DNA of 64,000 nucleotides, taken from the NCBI GenBank assembly GCA_037042185.1, contig JAXQJY010000019.1, forward strand, positions 62,001 through 126,000, read 5' to 3'. The stretch's first letter is position 1; each line of letters starts with the position of its first letter. Below, in pieces: positions 33,392-43,448 of this stretch. Made by a program: the position numbers and the translations under genes. Origin of the DNA: Sordariomycetes sp. S80-01Y. Taxonomy: Eukaryota > Ascomycota > Sordariomycetes. Under the pieces are notes generated by a model, which was not told the DNA's origin, ran no database searches, and worked only from the letters and a program-made list of their open reading frames with translations.

Positions 33392-34728
33392 ATGACGTTA
33401 AACTTCCCGTTTCCATACAACACGACCTCGCCGGTCCCCTTCTCCATCTCGGTCGACCCTGGATTTGTGGTTGAAACTGTGAACAAGGCGAGCCAATATC
33501 GTCCTTCTGTTGATCTTCTTGACGACAGCAATGCCAATTGGATTCAAGGCCCGCCAAGGGCAAATATGACGGCCTTGGCCGACTACTGGACCAATGAGTA
33601 CGACTGGTTCAAACACCAGGAGCAAATCAATGCAAAGTTTGAGCATTTCGCCATGACCGTCCCGGAGACCCCTGGGTGGCCTCACGAGGTTCCTCTGCAC
33701 TACATCCATGAGCGTTCAGAGAACGACGATGCCCTGCCGTTACTCCTGTTGCATGGTTGGCCATCCACGTCCTGGGAGTGGGAGAAAGTCATCCACCCCT
33801 TGGTCTCGCCCCAAGATCCTGACTTTCCCGGCCATCATGTCGTGGCGCCTGACCTTCCAGGCTTCGGCTTCAGCCCGGCCCCCCAGTACGCTGGTTTCGA
33901 TCCAATTACCATTGCCGGTGTGATGGACACCTTCATGGCTGAGCTGGGCTATGATCGGTACGGTGTCGTCAGCACCGACCTTGGCTGGTGGATCGCTATG
34001 TTCATGGCTGACGTCGTCCCGGAGGGTCGCATGGCTGGACACTTTTGCGACTTCTTCCTCGTGCAGTCCAACGCCACCGACCTCGAGCGATACAGTAACA
34101 ACCAGACGACCCCAGAGGAGACCAGGCAAATCGAAAGCAGCAATGCATGGTATAGCAAGCACACGGGCTACCAGCACGTGCAGACCCAGCAGCCCTTAGC
34201 CGTCGGCCAAGCCTTTTCTGACTCACCCGTTGGTTTCGGAGGTTGGATCTGGCACATCATGATGAGTGTCAGCGACAGCTATCCGTACACGTGGGACGAA
34301 ATCGTCACCACTTCTTTTGTGGTCTTCATCCAAGGTACTTGGGGCAACCTGAGATACTACACTGAGTTCTTTAAGGTATGATTTGGCTCTCACCTGCCTT
34401 CCCACTCGACCTAACACATCTCTAGCCCGAGGCCATGAAATGGCCAAAAACCGAGGTGCCGACTGGCGTTTCCCAATGGGGTATGGGCGACAAAGAGAGC
34501 TTGTTCCCCGATATTGCAAATTTCAACTACATCGTGAGTGCTCTCCCTGGATATTCAATGACTGAGAGTTTGGCTGACATATCGTGCCACTAGCCCCGTG
34601 AGTGGTTGGAGCGAACTGCCAACGTTCGTGAGGTCTACCGACACGAGGACGGAGGCCACTTCCCCGCCATCAGCAATCCGACACAATGGGTCGCTGATGT
34701 GCTGGACTTCTTCGCCAAGCATATTTGA
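33392..34728 (+). CDS. microsomal-type epoxide hydrolase
   Basis: Three exons (33392-34375, 34426-34533, 34594-34728; introns 50 and 60 nt, phase 0) give 408 aa. The N-terminal EH_N domain (about 1-110; LADYWTNEYDWFKHQEQIN, HFAMTVP, PLHYIHERS) leads into the alpha/beta hydrolase core: oxyanion HGWP at 121-124, DLPGFGFSP, and nucleophile D196 in VVSTDLGWWIA. The catalytic His is H386 in HEDGGHFPA. The usual elbow is G-G-D-W-G; here it is S-T-D-L-G, a notable change on both sides of the Asp. The reaction is hydrolysis of an epoxide to a diol. No N-terminal anchor is seen, so it is likely soluble. It follows the aquaporin on the same strand with its own TATA box. Confidence 0.92.
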
Positions 34729-35004
34729 GAGTCCTCAACTATGACCAAATCTGGGCTGGTGTGCTGACCTGTCGACTTGTGGTCTAAGCCGCGTCAGAGC
34801 CATTTCGTTCTGGTTTCATGATGTTCCTTCCAGAGAGCTGCGATCTTCCTCATTGCCTAGACAGATTGACGTTAGCAATACATTCCACTTGAACCAGAAG
34901 AGAATGTCGGTAGAACGATAAACTCACATTGTCGTCTTTACAGAATGGCATAGCCTCTGACTGAAAATAACATTCATGCCATGGTGGTGGTAGCTCGCGG
35001 AGCG

Positions 35005-35376
35005 CTAGCCGAACATTGCTTCCTTGAACCACTGCCCTACACCTCTCATGTCCATACTCTTCGCAAAGTCGTTCATGGATCCCGTCTCGTCAAAGCCCGT
35101 GTCTTTCTCGTCGTGGACAGGTGCCGGCGCCGGCTTCGAGACGCAGCGGAAGTCCTTGTATCGCAGCGCTTGCACCGCTGATACCCAGTCCCTCAGAGGC
35201 TCCTCGTCGGGTGATTCTGCGTACATCATGCCAGGTGATCCGCCGGAGCGGATGAGCACCCAGCGCACACCCAATTGACCGGCGGCGCGTCGTACGCGTT
35301 GGACTTTCTTGCGGGACGTGATGTGATGCGTGCGGATGAGACAGTTATAGAGCGTTGCTGGAGGACGAATAGCCAT
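35005..35376 (-). pseudogene. DUF1115-domain piece (C-terminal half of an RWD/DUF1115 protein), 5' part missing
   Basis: A 123-codon frame carries a DUF1115-like domain: LIRTHHITSRKKVQRVRRAA, QLGVRWVLIRSGGSPGMMYAES, DWVSAVQALRYKDFRCVSKP, then GSMNDFAKSMDMRGVGQWFKEAMFG at the end in two stretches. This domain normally follows an N-terminal RWD domain of ~120 aa. Just upstream the frame meets a stop (about 35387-35389), and no in-frame splice to an upstream exon could be found; 35377-35951 has no RWD-like sequence. The intact, conserved-looking ending suggests a recent 5' truncation or an exon I missed. The other frame at 35345-35530 is open but unassigned. Confidence 0.55.
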
Positions 35377-35951
35377 TCCCGTGTGAGATTATCCATTCGA
35401 ATACCAAGACAACTGTTGCTGACTTGGGGCGTTGTTCAATGTGTCTCGTTGCAGGTATGAAGTCGACAGTGCGCCCGTCCGGTTCCAGACCCACCAGATG
35501 GAAACATTCGAGGTCGACCGGTAAGATCAACCTACCCTACAACCACGGCTGGTTAGTCTAGCTGATGAGTAGTTCTATAATATTGAAAGTCGCGTAAACT
35601 TTACTGCTATAAATGCGCTGCTATAGGACTGTAATCTACTAAATGAGTTACAAATAGGTAGGAAAGAAGTTTTTCAGCTCGATGAGAAATGTGCGGTAAA
35701 CATGGCGTGTCGCAAACGATGGTCACACTCATAAAATGACGTTCGGGCAAAACTGGGGTTCCTGACTCGTGAAGGAGAAAGGCTGTTCAACCGAGCAGTA
35801 TGAATCTATTTCCGTTGGGATTCCTGTAGCTATGTACTTAAAGAAGCCACTCGATGAATCCAAGTCCAGGTTTGGAAAGGGAAAGATGAGCTTGCAGTTT
35901 AACGCCAAAAAATGCCAAGTATATATTACAAATTAAGCTAATGTTCATCAA
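35377..35951. other. gene-free, partly AT-rich stretch (575 bp)
   Basis: This is where the missing 5' half of the DUF1115 gene would lie. The part from 35541 on is AT-rich with no coding sign. Confidence 0.55.
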
Positions 35952-36032
35952 GGCGTTGTGGCGGAGTGGTTATCGCGCAAGACTAGAAATCTTGTTCCTT
36001 CGGGAGCGTCTGTTCGAATCAGGCCAACGTCG
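35952..36032 (+). tRNA. tRNA-Ser (anticodon AGA)
   Basis: 81 nt. The 7-bp acceptor stem pairs GGCGTTG with CAACGTC (one G-U pair), discriminator G at 36032. The D arm is GCG...CGC with loop GAGTGGTTAT, the anticodon stem is CAAGA/TCTTG, and the anticodon AGA is at 35985-35987. A long variable arm (TTCCTTCGGGAGC) is typical of serine tRNAs, and the T arm is GTCTG-TTCGAAT-CAGGC. No intron. A T6 run at 36037-36042 is a Pol III terminator. It is identical to the copy at 37843-37923 in opposite orientation. Confidence 0.95.
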
Positions 36033-37842
36033 ATTGTTTTTTGTGCCTTCTTCTTGTTTCTTTCTTTTTCTTTTTGGTATTTTACACATTCTCTTGGTTA
36101 TTGCCGTTGATAGACATTTTTAGGGTACGCTTGTCGCTCCCTGTGATTCAATCTGAAATAGCCCGGGGTTGCTTGTATGATCCCAGTGCTGGTGAGTCAT
36201 ATTTAAGAGATGATTTAGCGACTTGCAAGCGCCGGTCGCAGGTTGATTTGAGATCGCAATACTCTATCATTTGCACAGGCTCTAGGCAGGAAGGCACCAG
36301 TGCCCTTTCATTATCACTATAAGTCCCAGGCCGGTACAAGACCTCACACACTCACCATGATCATCCGATTCCCTGGCAAAAATACCTATCCAGGCAGGAA
36401 TGCATAGGAAAAGGAGAAAATTGTGTGTTTCGGCACGTTCCATACTTTGCGATAAGGAGAAATATCTGTCCCATGCTGATCGAATTCGGGCAGGATTCGG
36501 TCCAAACCGCGGCTTCAGGCCACCCTATTACATTGAACGAACTTCGGTACCAACCTGTCTACTACTAGTCGGAGGGAGGGAGTGCATAAAGGATTTCAGT
36601 ATCCAGCTCATCTCCCAGGCTCGCATGACCATAAATAGAATATTATCACGGCGATTTCTAAGACGTTTAACCTGCGTGGTGCAATCCATGGTTTCACTTC
36701 AGTGTGATAAGAGGCCACTATCGCCAGAGTCAAGACGGCTATGACAAGGGTGAAGCAAAATTACTTTCCACGGTATGAGTGCGCAGACTTTTGAGTTTCA
36801 GGCACCAAAAGCCATAGACGAGGTATAAATGAGGCTCGACGAAGACTAATGGCGAACTACGTCTACCTCCAACAAGTCTAGCAGTGCAAAGAGGCCCAGC
36901 TCAAGGGTTATAACTGGACCAGTCATCCTTCTAGAGATGATGTGGATTATATTCCATATTGTGTATAGGCTGGCATCCTCACGATTTAAGTGGCACTTGA
37001 CCTCGTCAAATTAATGCGCATCATGGTATGGGTACGGTCTCATAATATCGCACCCGACGAGACCATTGCTGGCTCCAAAGACTAGTTTCAAGCCGACAGA
37101 TCGTTAGAGACTGAGGGATTTGACGCCAAAAGAGACCACACTTCGCTGCTTGGTAGGCAGTACACCTGGACAAAGCATGAACTTATGCTAACCTTCGCCT
37201 TGGGGCAATGATCACTTTGCGAATTCACTTCGAAGAAACTCAGGCCCCACTACAACAAGACGTCACTCTCATATGAAGCTCTGCAGATCGGAGCTGATCG
37301 ATGATAGTTCCATCACTACACGAATGTGGTCATAACACGAGGCCGAGCACTCAAGTGCGCCCCACGTCTTCTTGTAGCCAGGGCTTCTTTCCCCCGAACT
37401 AGGATCTGATGCTGCCCACATGCAGCGAGACTCCTGAGATCTGATAGTCACAAACTACCGAGGTCACCGAGATGAAATATGTGCCCGGCAAGACCTTGGC
37501 TAACCTGCAATCTAGTCTAGTCCTCTGCGCTATTGACTGTTGTACAGATAAGCCACGCTGCTGCGCGAGTACGAGCCAATCGGCAACCGCCGAAAGCCAT
37601 GATGTAAGACTTTAAAGGCTTTTTCACCAGAAATGAGACGTTGGTAGAGCGCGGTAAAGCTCTGGCACCCCTATTCATGGGTGAAGGTTGTCAAGAAATT
37701 GAGGTGACTGCAAAGTGAAGGTCTGAAGGAGAAATGCAAAAGGAGAGGAAGGAAAAATAAAATTGATTAATCAATTGATAACCCGGAAGAGTAACTATTT
37801 GGCAGCTCCAGTGAAGCTCATTCGAGCAAAAAAGAAAATGAT
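36033..37842. other. gene-free spacer between inverted tRNA-Ser copies (1,810 bp)
   Basis: AT-rich, with short disconnected frames only. I see no protein, RNA or long repeat. The flanks just inside the two tRNAs differ, so the inverted identity is limited to the tRNA and a few adjoining bases. Confidence 0.6.
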
Positions 37843-37923
37843 CGACGTTGGCCTGATTCGAACAGACGCTCCCGAAGGAACAAGATTTCTAGTCTTGCGC
37901 GATAACCACTCCGCCACAACGCC
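37843..37923 (-). tRNA. tRNA-Ser (anticodon AGA), second identical copy
   Basis: The reverse complement is identical over all 81 nt to 35952-36032, including stems, long variable arm and AGA anticodon. The 7 nt upstream (CATCAAG) and a few nt downstream also match. T runs at 37828-37833 and 37835-37838 (on the minus strand) would terminate Pol III. It points toward the first copy. Confidence 0.95.
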
Positions 37924-38332
37924 TTGATGACGAATCAGAGGCGTTATTCAATATATGAAAGTGGCAACATCTCCAAATCATCACAGTAGGCTGATACGTT
38001 AGGGGCTAGATCTATCCAACTCCGTTTAGATAGGAAGCGTAAGACTGATAATTGAATTTTTAGGAAGGAAAATTCTTTGAGCCTATAGTTCTACTCATTT
38101 TCGTCCGCGATGCTATTGAGGCGGGTACGCGAATCAACTAAGAGTGCGCGAGCTTCTGACAGACGAGGAACAATTATCTCCAACAAATTACACAGCATGC
38201 TAAGAGGGAAGATACGGCTGTAATGTTGAGATGCAATAGGAGTGCATTCAACGCTGGGTCTGTAACTTTGTTTGCTACACTTCAGAAGCTATTTGGTTTC
38301 TGCGAGCCCAGGGCCGTCGTGGCCACACCCGT
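37924..38332. other. gene-free stretch (409 bp)
   Basis: This lies between the tRNA-Ser copy and the 3' end of the DUF4385 gene. Nothing seen. Confidence 0.6.
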
Positions 38333-38866
38333 TCATTGCTGCTCTTCTGGATTACGCCTTTTCCATTCTTTCTGTTCCCTTAAAAACTCTTCTTTCTTTT
38401 CCAAGTATCCCTTGTGCTTCTTACACTGCTCCCAAACCTCCCGGAAGATCTCGCTTGCAGCCAGCTTCTCGTCCCTGCCATGGTGGGATGCACTCTTTGG
38501 AATTTCTTTCCCGGAGACTTTGTCATACTTTCGCCCACCGGCGTGATTAGCGTAGCGCTTTGCTCTCGTCTTAAAGGCGGTATCAGCCTATGTTTCTGGA
38601 AGCCGACAGTTGCTGTTGCTCACAAAGCCCATCTGGATGAATTTCCGCGTCATGTCCATCCCCACAAAGTCATTCTGCTCATCGAACTCGACAAATCTCT
38701 GCCACAGATCCTGGGAGCTCTTCCGAGCAATGGGCACAGTTCGGAACTTCCACAGCGGTAGGATATCGCTCTTGTAAGGCTCGAAGGATAGAACGCCCTG
38801 CTCGCCGCGGCCAACCTGGTAGCTCATACGGGTCGCGACAGGTGTTGTTTCTATGAGGGCCGGCAT
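38333..38866 (-). CDS. DUF4385 family protein
   Basis: Two exons (38624-38866 and 38333-38569; 54-nt intron GTGAGC...TAAG, phase 0) give 159 aa, near the family's usual size. Family marks: YQVGRGEQGVLSFEPYKSD, DILPLWKFRTVPIARKSS, DDF-like NDFVGMDMTRKFIQMGF, and across the splice TRAKRYANHAGGRKYDK, then SGKEIPKS and ASEIFREVWEQCKKHKGYL. The exon join restores the family motif MGxTRARRYANHxGGRKY, which strongly supports the intron. The first ~15 residues match the family poorly, so the true start could differ. Function unknown; the family is scattered across bacteria, phages and fungi, so a transferred origin is conceivable. Confidence 0.82.
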
Positions 38867-40499
38867 CGGGATTGAACTTGGCTGTAGGTAAATATTATTT
38901 CCAATGAACGTTTGGTAATTTCGTGAAACGAATAATACCAGTAATTCTGGCGCAAAGTCAGGTCAAGTTGAAGTCATGATGTCACCAGTCTCATCACACA
39001 GTTTCAGCCTCCCAATTAAGACCTGATGTTTCTCTGGCCACACTAGTGATGAACTGGGATGTTTGAAGGCTACGATCACAACAGTTCAGCTGCTTGAGAG
39101 ACTGGACAAAGCTGGGAATTGTGAGTTCGTACATGAGCGCATTCCAGCCTCCAAGTCATACGATCGGGCTTTGTTGTAGGAGCCTCTGGACGGACGGGGC
39201 CCTAAGAAATATCTAGAGACAAGCTCAAATTCATACGAGAGCTCTCTTTCGACTGACGGGTGGTCCGGAACGGCAAATGGGATCAGTCATACGTTGCACA
39301 CGCCTATTCGACGCTACGCAGTGTCAGACCATACACACCTAGGAAGCTGGGTACCACTGTGGAGGGCCTGAACTGCGACATGCAGCAGCTCCGGCAGAGG
39401 CTTATTACGCGAATCCGATTCTAGGGGTGTGGGAGGGACGGCTATCGAGACTAAATATAGTGAAGGGGGGAGACCCTGGGGTGATGCATGCAGGTCCTGG
39501 CGGTCTTAATCCCAAAGAGCGATGAAAAGCGGTTTGGAAGCAACGAGAGCAAGACGGGTCAACTCATACGATGAGTGGTTTAGGGAAAGGTCTTCCCTTC
39601 GTCCTCAAAGCATTGAATAGGATCATGATCTAGGCTTGCTGCTGGACTTGATAACTAGGGCAAGTCATTTCCGTGATCCCAGAATAGATTTCTGAATAGA
39701 CAGGGTAGATGTTTCTGCATCTGCCAATTTCGGCATTATTGGGTGCTCAAAGGCTCCGCCAGGGTCTCGCCTGGTCTCACTTGAAGTCTGGAATCAGTCC
39801 TTGTCCGGTGCCCCGCATACCTCGTACTTCTCAACTGATGTCCACGACACAGCTCGAAGGTCGCTCGCGCTTCAGCCTGATGCAGCTCACTCGGACAATG
39901 CAGGTCCTGGCTGTCGGGCCTGTCGGCATCACATCGCGATGAAGATGGAACCGCGGTTCTCTCGTCAGATCTTGGACTGAACGCAATGACATCAAATCGA
40001 TCTAGTCCGGGCCAAGCCGGTAGCTCTTTGCGGGGTACAGGTAAGCTCGATGTGGGTAGCGTCGCGATACGAAGAATCGACGGCAGATCCGAGCCGTAAT
40101 ATTGGGGGCGACCGTTCGATTATCTACCGATACGACCGCTATTGCTGACGGCAAAAGACCTTACGCCGAGCGGTCTGACCAATATGACGTACCGCCAATG
40201 GAGCGCTGTTGAGCCCTGCCGCGCTTCATCGAGGGGATACGAGGTTCTAAGCTCAAACCAAGAAAGATCGTCAGCTCCGCGCCGTGGGTACGTGAGCTAA
40301 CAATCGACCCTGTGACTTCGTATACGGGCTCGGAGATGTTTCGAGCGATCAACTGTCCAGCAGGGTCATCATGGTTCGGCCGTTCGGGTCATCCTCTACG
40401 AGGGCGTTCGTGGTATAAATTGTCGCGAAGCTGCTGACTCGAAGATGACGGTAGTTCTCCAACCAAACAATTTCTCCAATTCAAACCCCAAACATCACA
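38867..40499. other. gene-free stretch (1,633 bp)
   Basis: No supported gene on either strand. A short phrase (ATGCAGGTCCTGGC) occurs near 39486 and, as ATGCAGGTCCTGGC again, near 39898, too short to be called a repeat family. The right end is the BYS1-like promoter. Confidence 0.55.
40414..40420 (+). promoter_or_regulatory. TATA box of the BYS1-like gene
   Basis: TATAAAT, 80-86 nt upstream of the ATG at 40500. Confidence 0.6.
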
Positions 40500-41074
40500 A
40501 TGAAGTTCTCTCTCTTCGCCGCTGCCGCCGTCCTCGGCCTGGCCTCTGCTGAGCAGGCTGTTGTCATCAACAGCTGCAACTCGCCCATCTACGTCCAGTC
40601 CTTCCCCTACGATGGTGCGAAGCCTGGTCCCCTCACGACTGTCCAGCCCGGAAAGTCGTTCAAGGAGAACCTTCGCAGCACCGGCTCGGTAAGTTCCTGC
40701 GCTTGACCTACGTCGGAATAACGATGCGCTAACACGGCACAGACTGTCAAGGTGGCCAAGACCAAGACCCTCGACAAGCCTCTGTTCTTCGGCTACTCCT
40801 TCTCCGACAACCCAGACTACGCTTACTGTGAGTGAACACCCCACACGGGCAGCATATATTGTACCATCACCGCTAACACGCTTCTTTAGACGAGTTGAGC
40901 ACCGAGTTCGGAAACCCCTTCTCCAAGGACCGCAACACGCTGAGCCCTGGACCCGGCTGCCAGGCGTTCAACTGCGCTCCCAACGACGCCAAGTGCTACA
41001 GCACGCCGTCGATGAAGAAGGTGTATGGCTGCCCCGAGCCCGTCACCCTGACGGCCAACATCTGCAAGAAGTAA
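40500..41074 (+). CDS. BYS1-type secreted protein
   Basis: Three exons (40500-40688, 40743-40827, 40890-41074; introns 54 and 62 nt) give 152 aa. A signal peptide (MKFSLFAAAAVLGLASA) is followed by AVVINSCNSPIYVQSFPYD, then KSFKENLRSTGSTVKVAKT across the first splice, LFFGYSFSDNPDYAYYELST across the second, and a Cys-rich end (GPGCQAFNCAPND, VYGCPEPV, NICKK). This matches the BYS1 family named for the yeast-phase-specific gene of Blastomyces; members are small secreted or wall proteins of unknown role with a thaumatin-like sandwich flavour. Third positions are strongly C/G biased (GCC, GTC, AAG), which suggests high expression. It has a TATA box and a poly(A) signal. Confidence 0.92.
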
Positions 41075-41630
41075 ATGGGTTTCTCTGTAATAGCGAAGTA
41101 GAGCGAAATAAAATGATCCAAGTTTCGCGTCTGCAGCTGCAGCTCTTCATTAATCAACCTGCTGCGCCAGCCCAGTTGAACACGGGCGCTCGCAGGGCGC
41201 TGCACAAATTAATCCACTGCATCCGGCACTCCGAGCACTCCGGTGAATCCAGATGTGTCCATGTCGGGGCTTTGAAGCGCCAATTCGCTCGGTTGCTGAA
41301 AACGCGAGGTTCGGGCTCCCAATACGGAGTGAGTCCCCCCGAATTTAAGGTGCTAAGCACTGCCACAGCGGCAGCTCGCCGTCTGTGCCCCGCTGGCAGC
41401 TCGGCACGTCGCGAATTCAGGGGCCCTCCATCATTAAAACCGGGGTTGAAGCTGCACCAGAGTGGGGGGCGTTACAGAAGCACGTGAGCCAGGGGCTACC
41501 AGCGGCAGTGGCAGAGGCAGGACCCTGTCGCAGACATACGTAACCGCATCGCATCAATGCTTCACTTCCCTCTCTCCATCTCCCGACCTTTCTCAAGGAC
41601 CCCTCCCCAGCCTGCGGCAGCATCATCGCC
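41075..41630. other. gene-free stretch (556 bp)
   Basis: 3' flank of the BYS1-like gene and promoter of the acyltransferase gene; a pyrimidine-rich run at about 41560-41610 precedes the latter's start. Confidence 0.6.
41107..41112 (+). terminator. poly(A) signal of the BYS1-like gene
   Basis: AATAAA, 33 nt after the stop codon at 41072-41074. Confidence 0.5.
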
Positions 41631-43448
41631 ATGCTTTCCCACGGCCAGTCCGAGTCCGCGCGGGCGCACAAAGGACGAGACCTGGAGCTGCAGCCCACCG
41701 GCGGCCACGACGTCGACTCCAAGACCACGCCACCCCCTAACAGCAGAGACAAGATCAGATGCCTCGACGGGCTTCGCGGCATCGCCTGTCTCCTAGTCTT
41801 CAACTACCACTTTCTGTGGCCATGGACTCCCTCCATCATGTTGGGCTGGGAAGCCGCGCCACCTGGAGCACCCGAGCCGTACTGGGGCCTTCACCAGCTG
41901 CCTATCGTCTGTCTCCTGACCCGCGGCCGCCCCATGGTTGCCATCTTCTTCGCCATCTCCGGATACGTTCTCTGCCGACATATCCTACGAGCAATCCACG
42001 AGCGACGACTCGAGGCAGCATACCGCAGCCTAGGGTCGTCGGCATTTAGGCGCGTCTTCCGCCTGTACATCCCGCCGACGATCAGCATGTTCATGGTCGC
42101 TGTCCTTGCGCAGATGGGCGCCTTCAGGGAGGAGGATGACATTTTCAAGGGACCCGATTCGACATACATCAACGGCACCGTCACCACAGTCTCGCTAGGC
42201 ACTGGCTGTATTAATGGTACATCCGTCGGTGGTGCTGAGGGTGTCGCGCACTATCTCAACCTGCAGAGCCCCGATTACCTGAGCAACGTTACTGGGTGGG
42301 AGAACTCCTTGTCTCTTTGCGTCAACGCTACGTCCGCTGGATTCGGGCCGGCCTTGACGTACAACCTTCTCGACACAGCCGAGCACGAGTTCCATAACCT
42401 CAACGGAACGAGCAGCGACCCCGGCGCAGCTGCTGTCGAGGTCTACATGCAACATTACGGCGACGAGTACTGGCCTCCGTACCAAGGTCCGGTTCCGCTA
42501 CACACTGGCAACGGTAAGAATACCACTCACCGTGACGGATCCAAGTCCTGGAACAGCACGGACTTCTTGCTCGTGCAGATGGGCGGCTCGTGGGAGGAGC
42601 ACCCCATCATCCACGACAACGCGACCTACGCCCTGCAAAACTTCACAAGGGTGTACGCCGAATGGGCCAATCCCTTTAACTTCGGCCACTACCACCCACG
42701 CTACGATCCTCACACGTTCACCATTCCCATGGAACTCCGCGGCTCCATGTTCATCTACATCTTCCTCCTGGCCACTGCAGCACTCAAGGCCAAGTTTCGC
42801 TTGGGCTTTGCAGGGCTCTTGATGGCCTACAGCCTTCACATGTCCCGATGGGATATGGCGACATTCTTGGGAGGGACTACGCTCTCGGAGCTCGACATTC
42901 GATCCGAAGAAGATGGCACAGGGCTGCCAGCCGCAGGCGCTCCCAGAGGCCGTCAGATCCTGTCTCGACGACAAGGCTCCAGATCTACTGCACAGCGCTA
43001 CTTGGGTCTGTTTGTGGCGCTCTTCTTGTTGTCGTACCCCGACGCAGCGGCAGAGTACACACCGGGATTCAGGCTCTTGTCAAAGTGGGTTCCACGGTAC
43101 TACATCCCGCTTTCGGGCTGGATGGTCTACCAATCGCTGGGTGCTCTGATTCTCGTGCCCTGCTGCATGCGCACGCCGATGATTGTCAACCTTCTGGAAA
43201 GTCGAGTTGCGCAGTACCTAGGCAGGATCAGCTTCTCTTTCTACCTGGTGCACGGTCCTATCCTCCACTGCTTGGGCTTCTGGATCATGCCTAGACTGTT
43301 TGACCACTTCGGAAAAGGTATGGGACTCATGATTGGCTGGCCATGTCTGCTGAGTCTCACTCTGTACCTTTCGAATCTGTGGTACAAGAAGGTTGACTTG
43401 TGGAGTGTAACGGTAGGGAAGAGGGTGGAGAAGATGGTCACGGCCTAA
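41631..43448 (+). CDS. membrane acyltransferase, acyltransferase-3 family, with large glycosylated loop
   Basis: One exon, 605 aa. A polar N-terminal tail of ~40 aa leads to the family start KIRCLDGLRGIACLLVFNYH (the catalytic-region R-x10-H), then RPMVAIFFAISGYVLCRHIL and RRVFRLYIPPTISMFMV. Between about 165 and 355 lies a very long loop with nine N-x-S/T sequons (NGT, NVT, NAT, NTT, NST, NFT and others), so it should face the lumen or outside. HPRYDPHTFTIPMELRGSM is the fungal hallmark after the loop, and YLGRISFSFYLVHGPIL near the end is the last-helix motif. Such enzymes move acyl groups to sugars, lipids or secondary metabolites; the acceptor is unknown. Confidence 0.92.
   Translation: MLSHGQSESARAHKGRDLELQPTGGHDVDSKTTPPPNSRDKIRCLDGLRGIACLLVFNYHFLWPWTPSIMLGWEAAPPGAPEPYWGLHQLPIVCLLTRGRPMVAIFFAISGYVLCRHILRAIHERRLEAAYRSLGSSAFRRVFRLYIPPTISMFMVAVLAQMGAFREEDDIFKGPDSTYINGTVTTVSLGTGCINGTSVGGAEGVAHYLNLQSPDYLSNVTGWENSLSLCVNATSAGFGPALTYNLLDTAEHEFHNLNGTSSDPGAAAVEVYMQHYGDEYWPPYQGPVPLHTGNGKNTTHRDGSKSWNSTDFLLVQMGGSWEEHPIIHDNATYALQNFTRVYAEWANPFNFGHYHPRYDPHTFTIPMELRGSMFIYIFLLATAALKAKFRLGFAGLLMAYSLHMSRWDMATFLGGTTLSELDIRSEEDGTGLPAAGAPRGRQILSRRQGSRSTAQRYLGLFVALFLLSYPDAAAEYTPGFRLLSKWVPRYYIPLSGWMVYQSLGALILVPCCMRTPMIVNLLESRVAQYLGRISFSFYLVHGPILHCLGFWIMPRLFDHFGKGMGLMIGWPCLLSLTLYLSNLWYKKVDLWSVTVGKRVEKMVTA

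Noticed and set aside
32847-33395. 182-codon plus-strand frame before the epoxide hydrolase
   Set aside because: It overlaps the TATA box and the true start of the next gene, and has no family-like content.
28974-34728. Calling the MFS-aquaporin-epoxide hydrolase row a biosynthetic cluster
   Set aside because: No core synthase, tailoring set or regulator within it.
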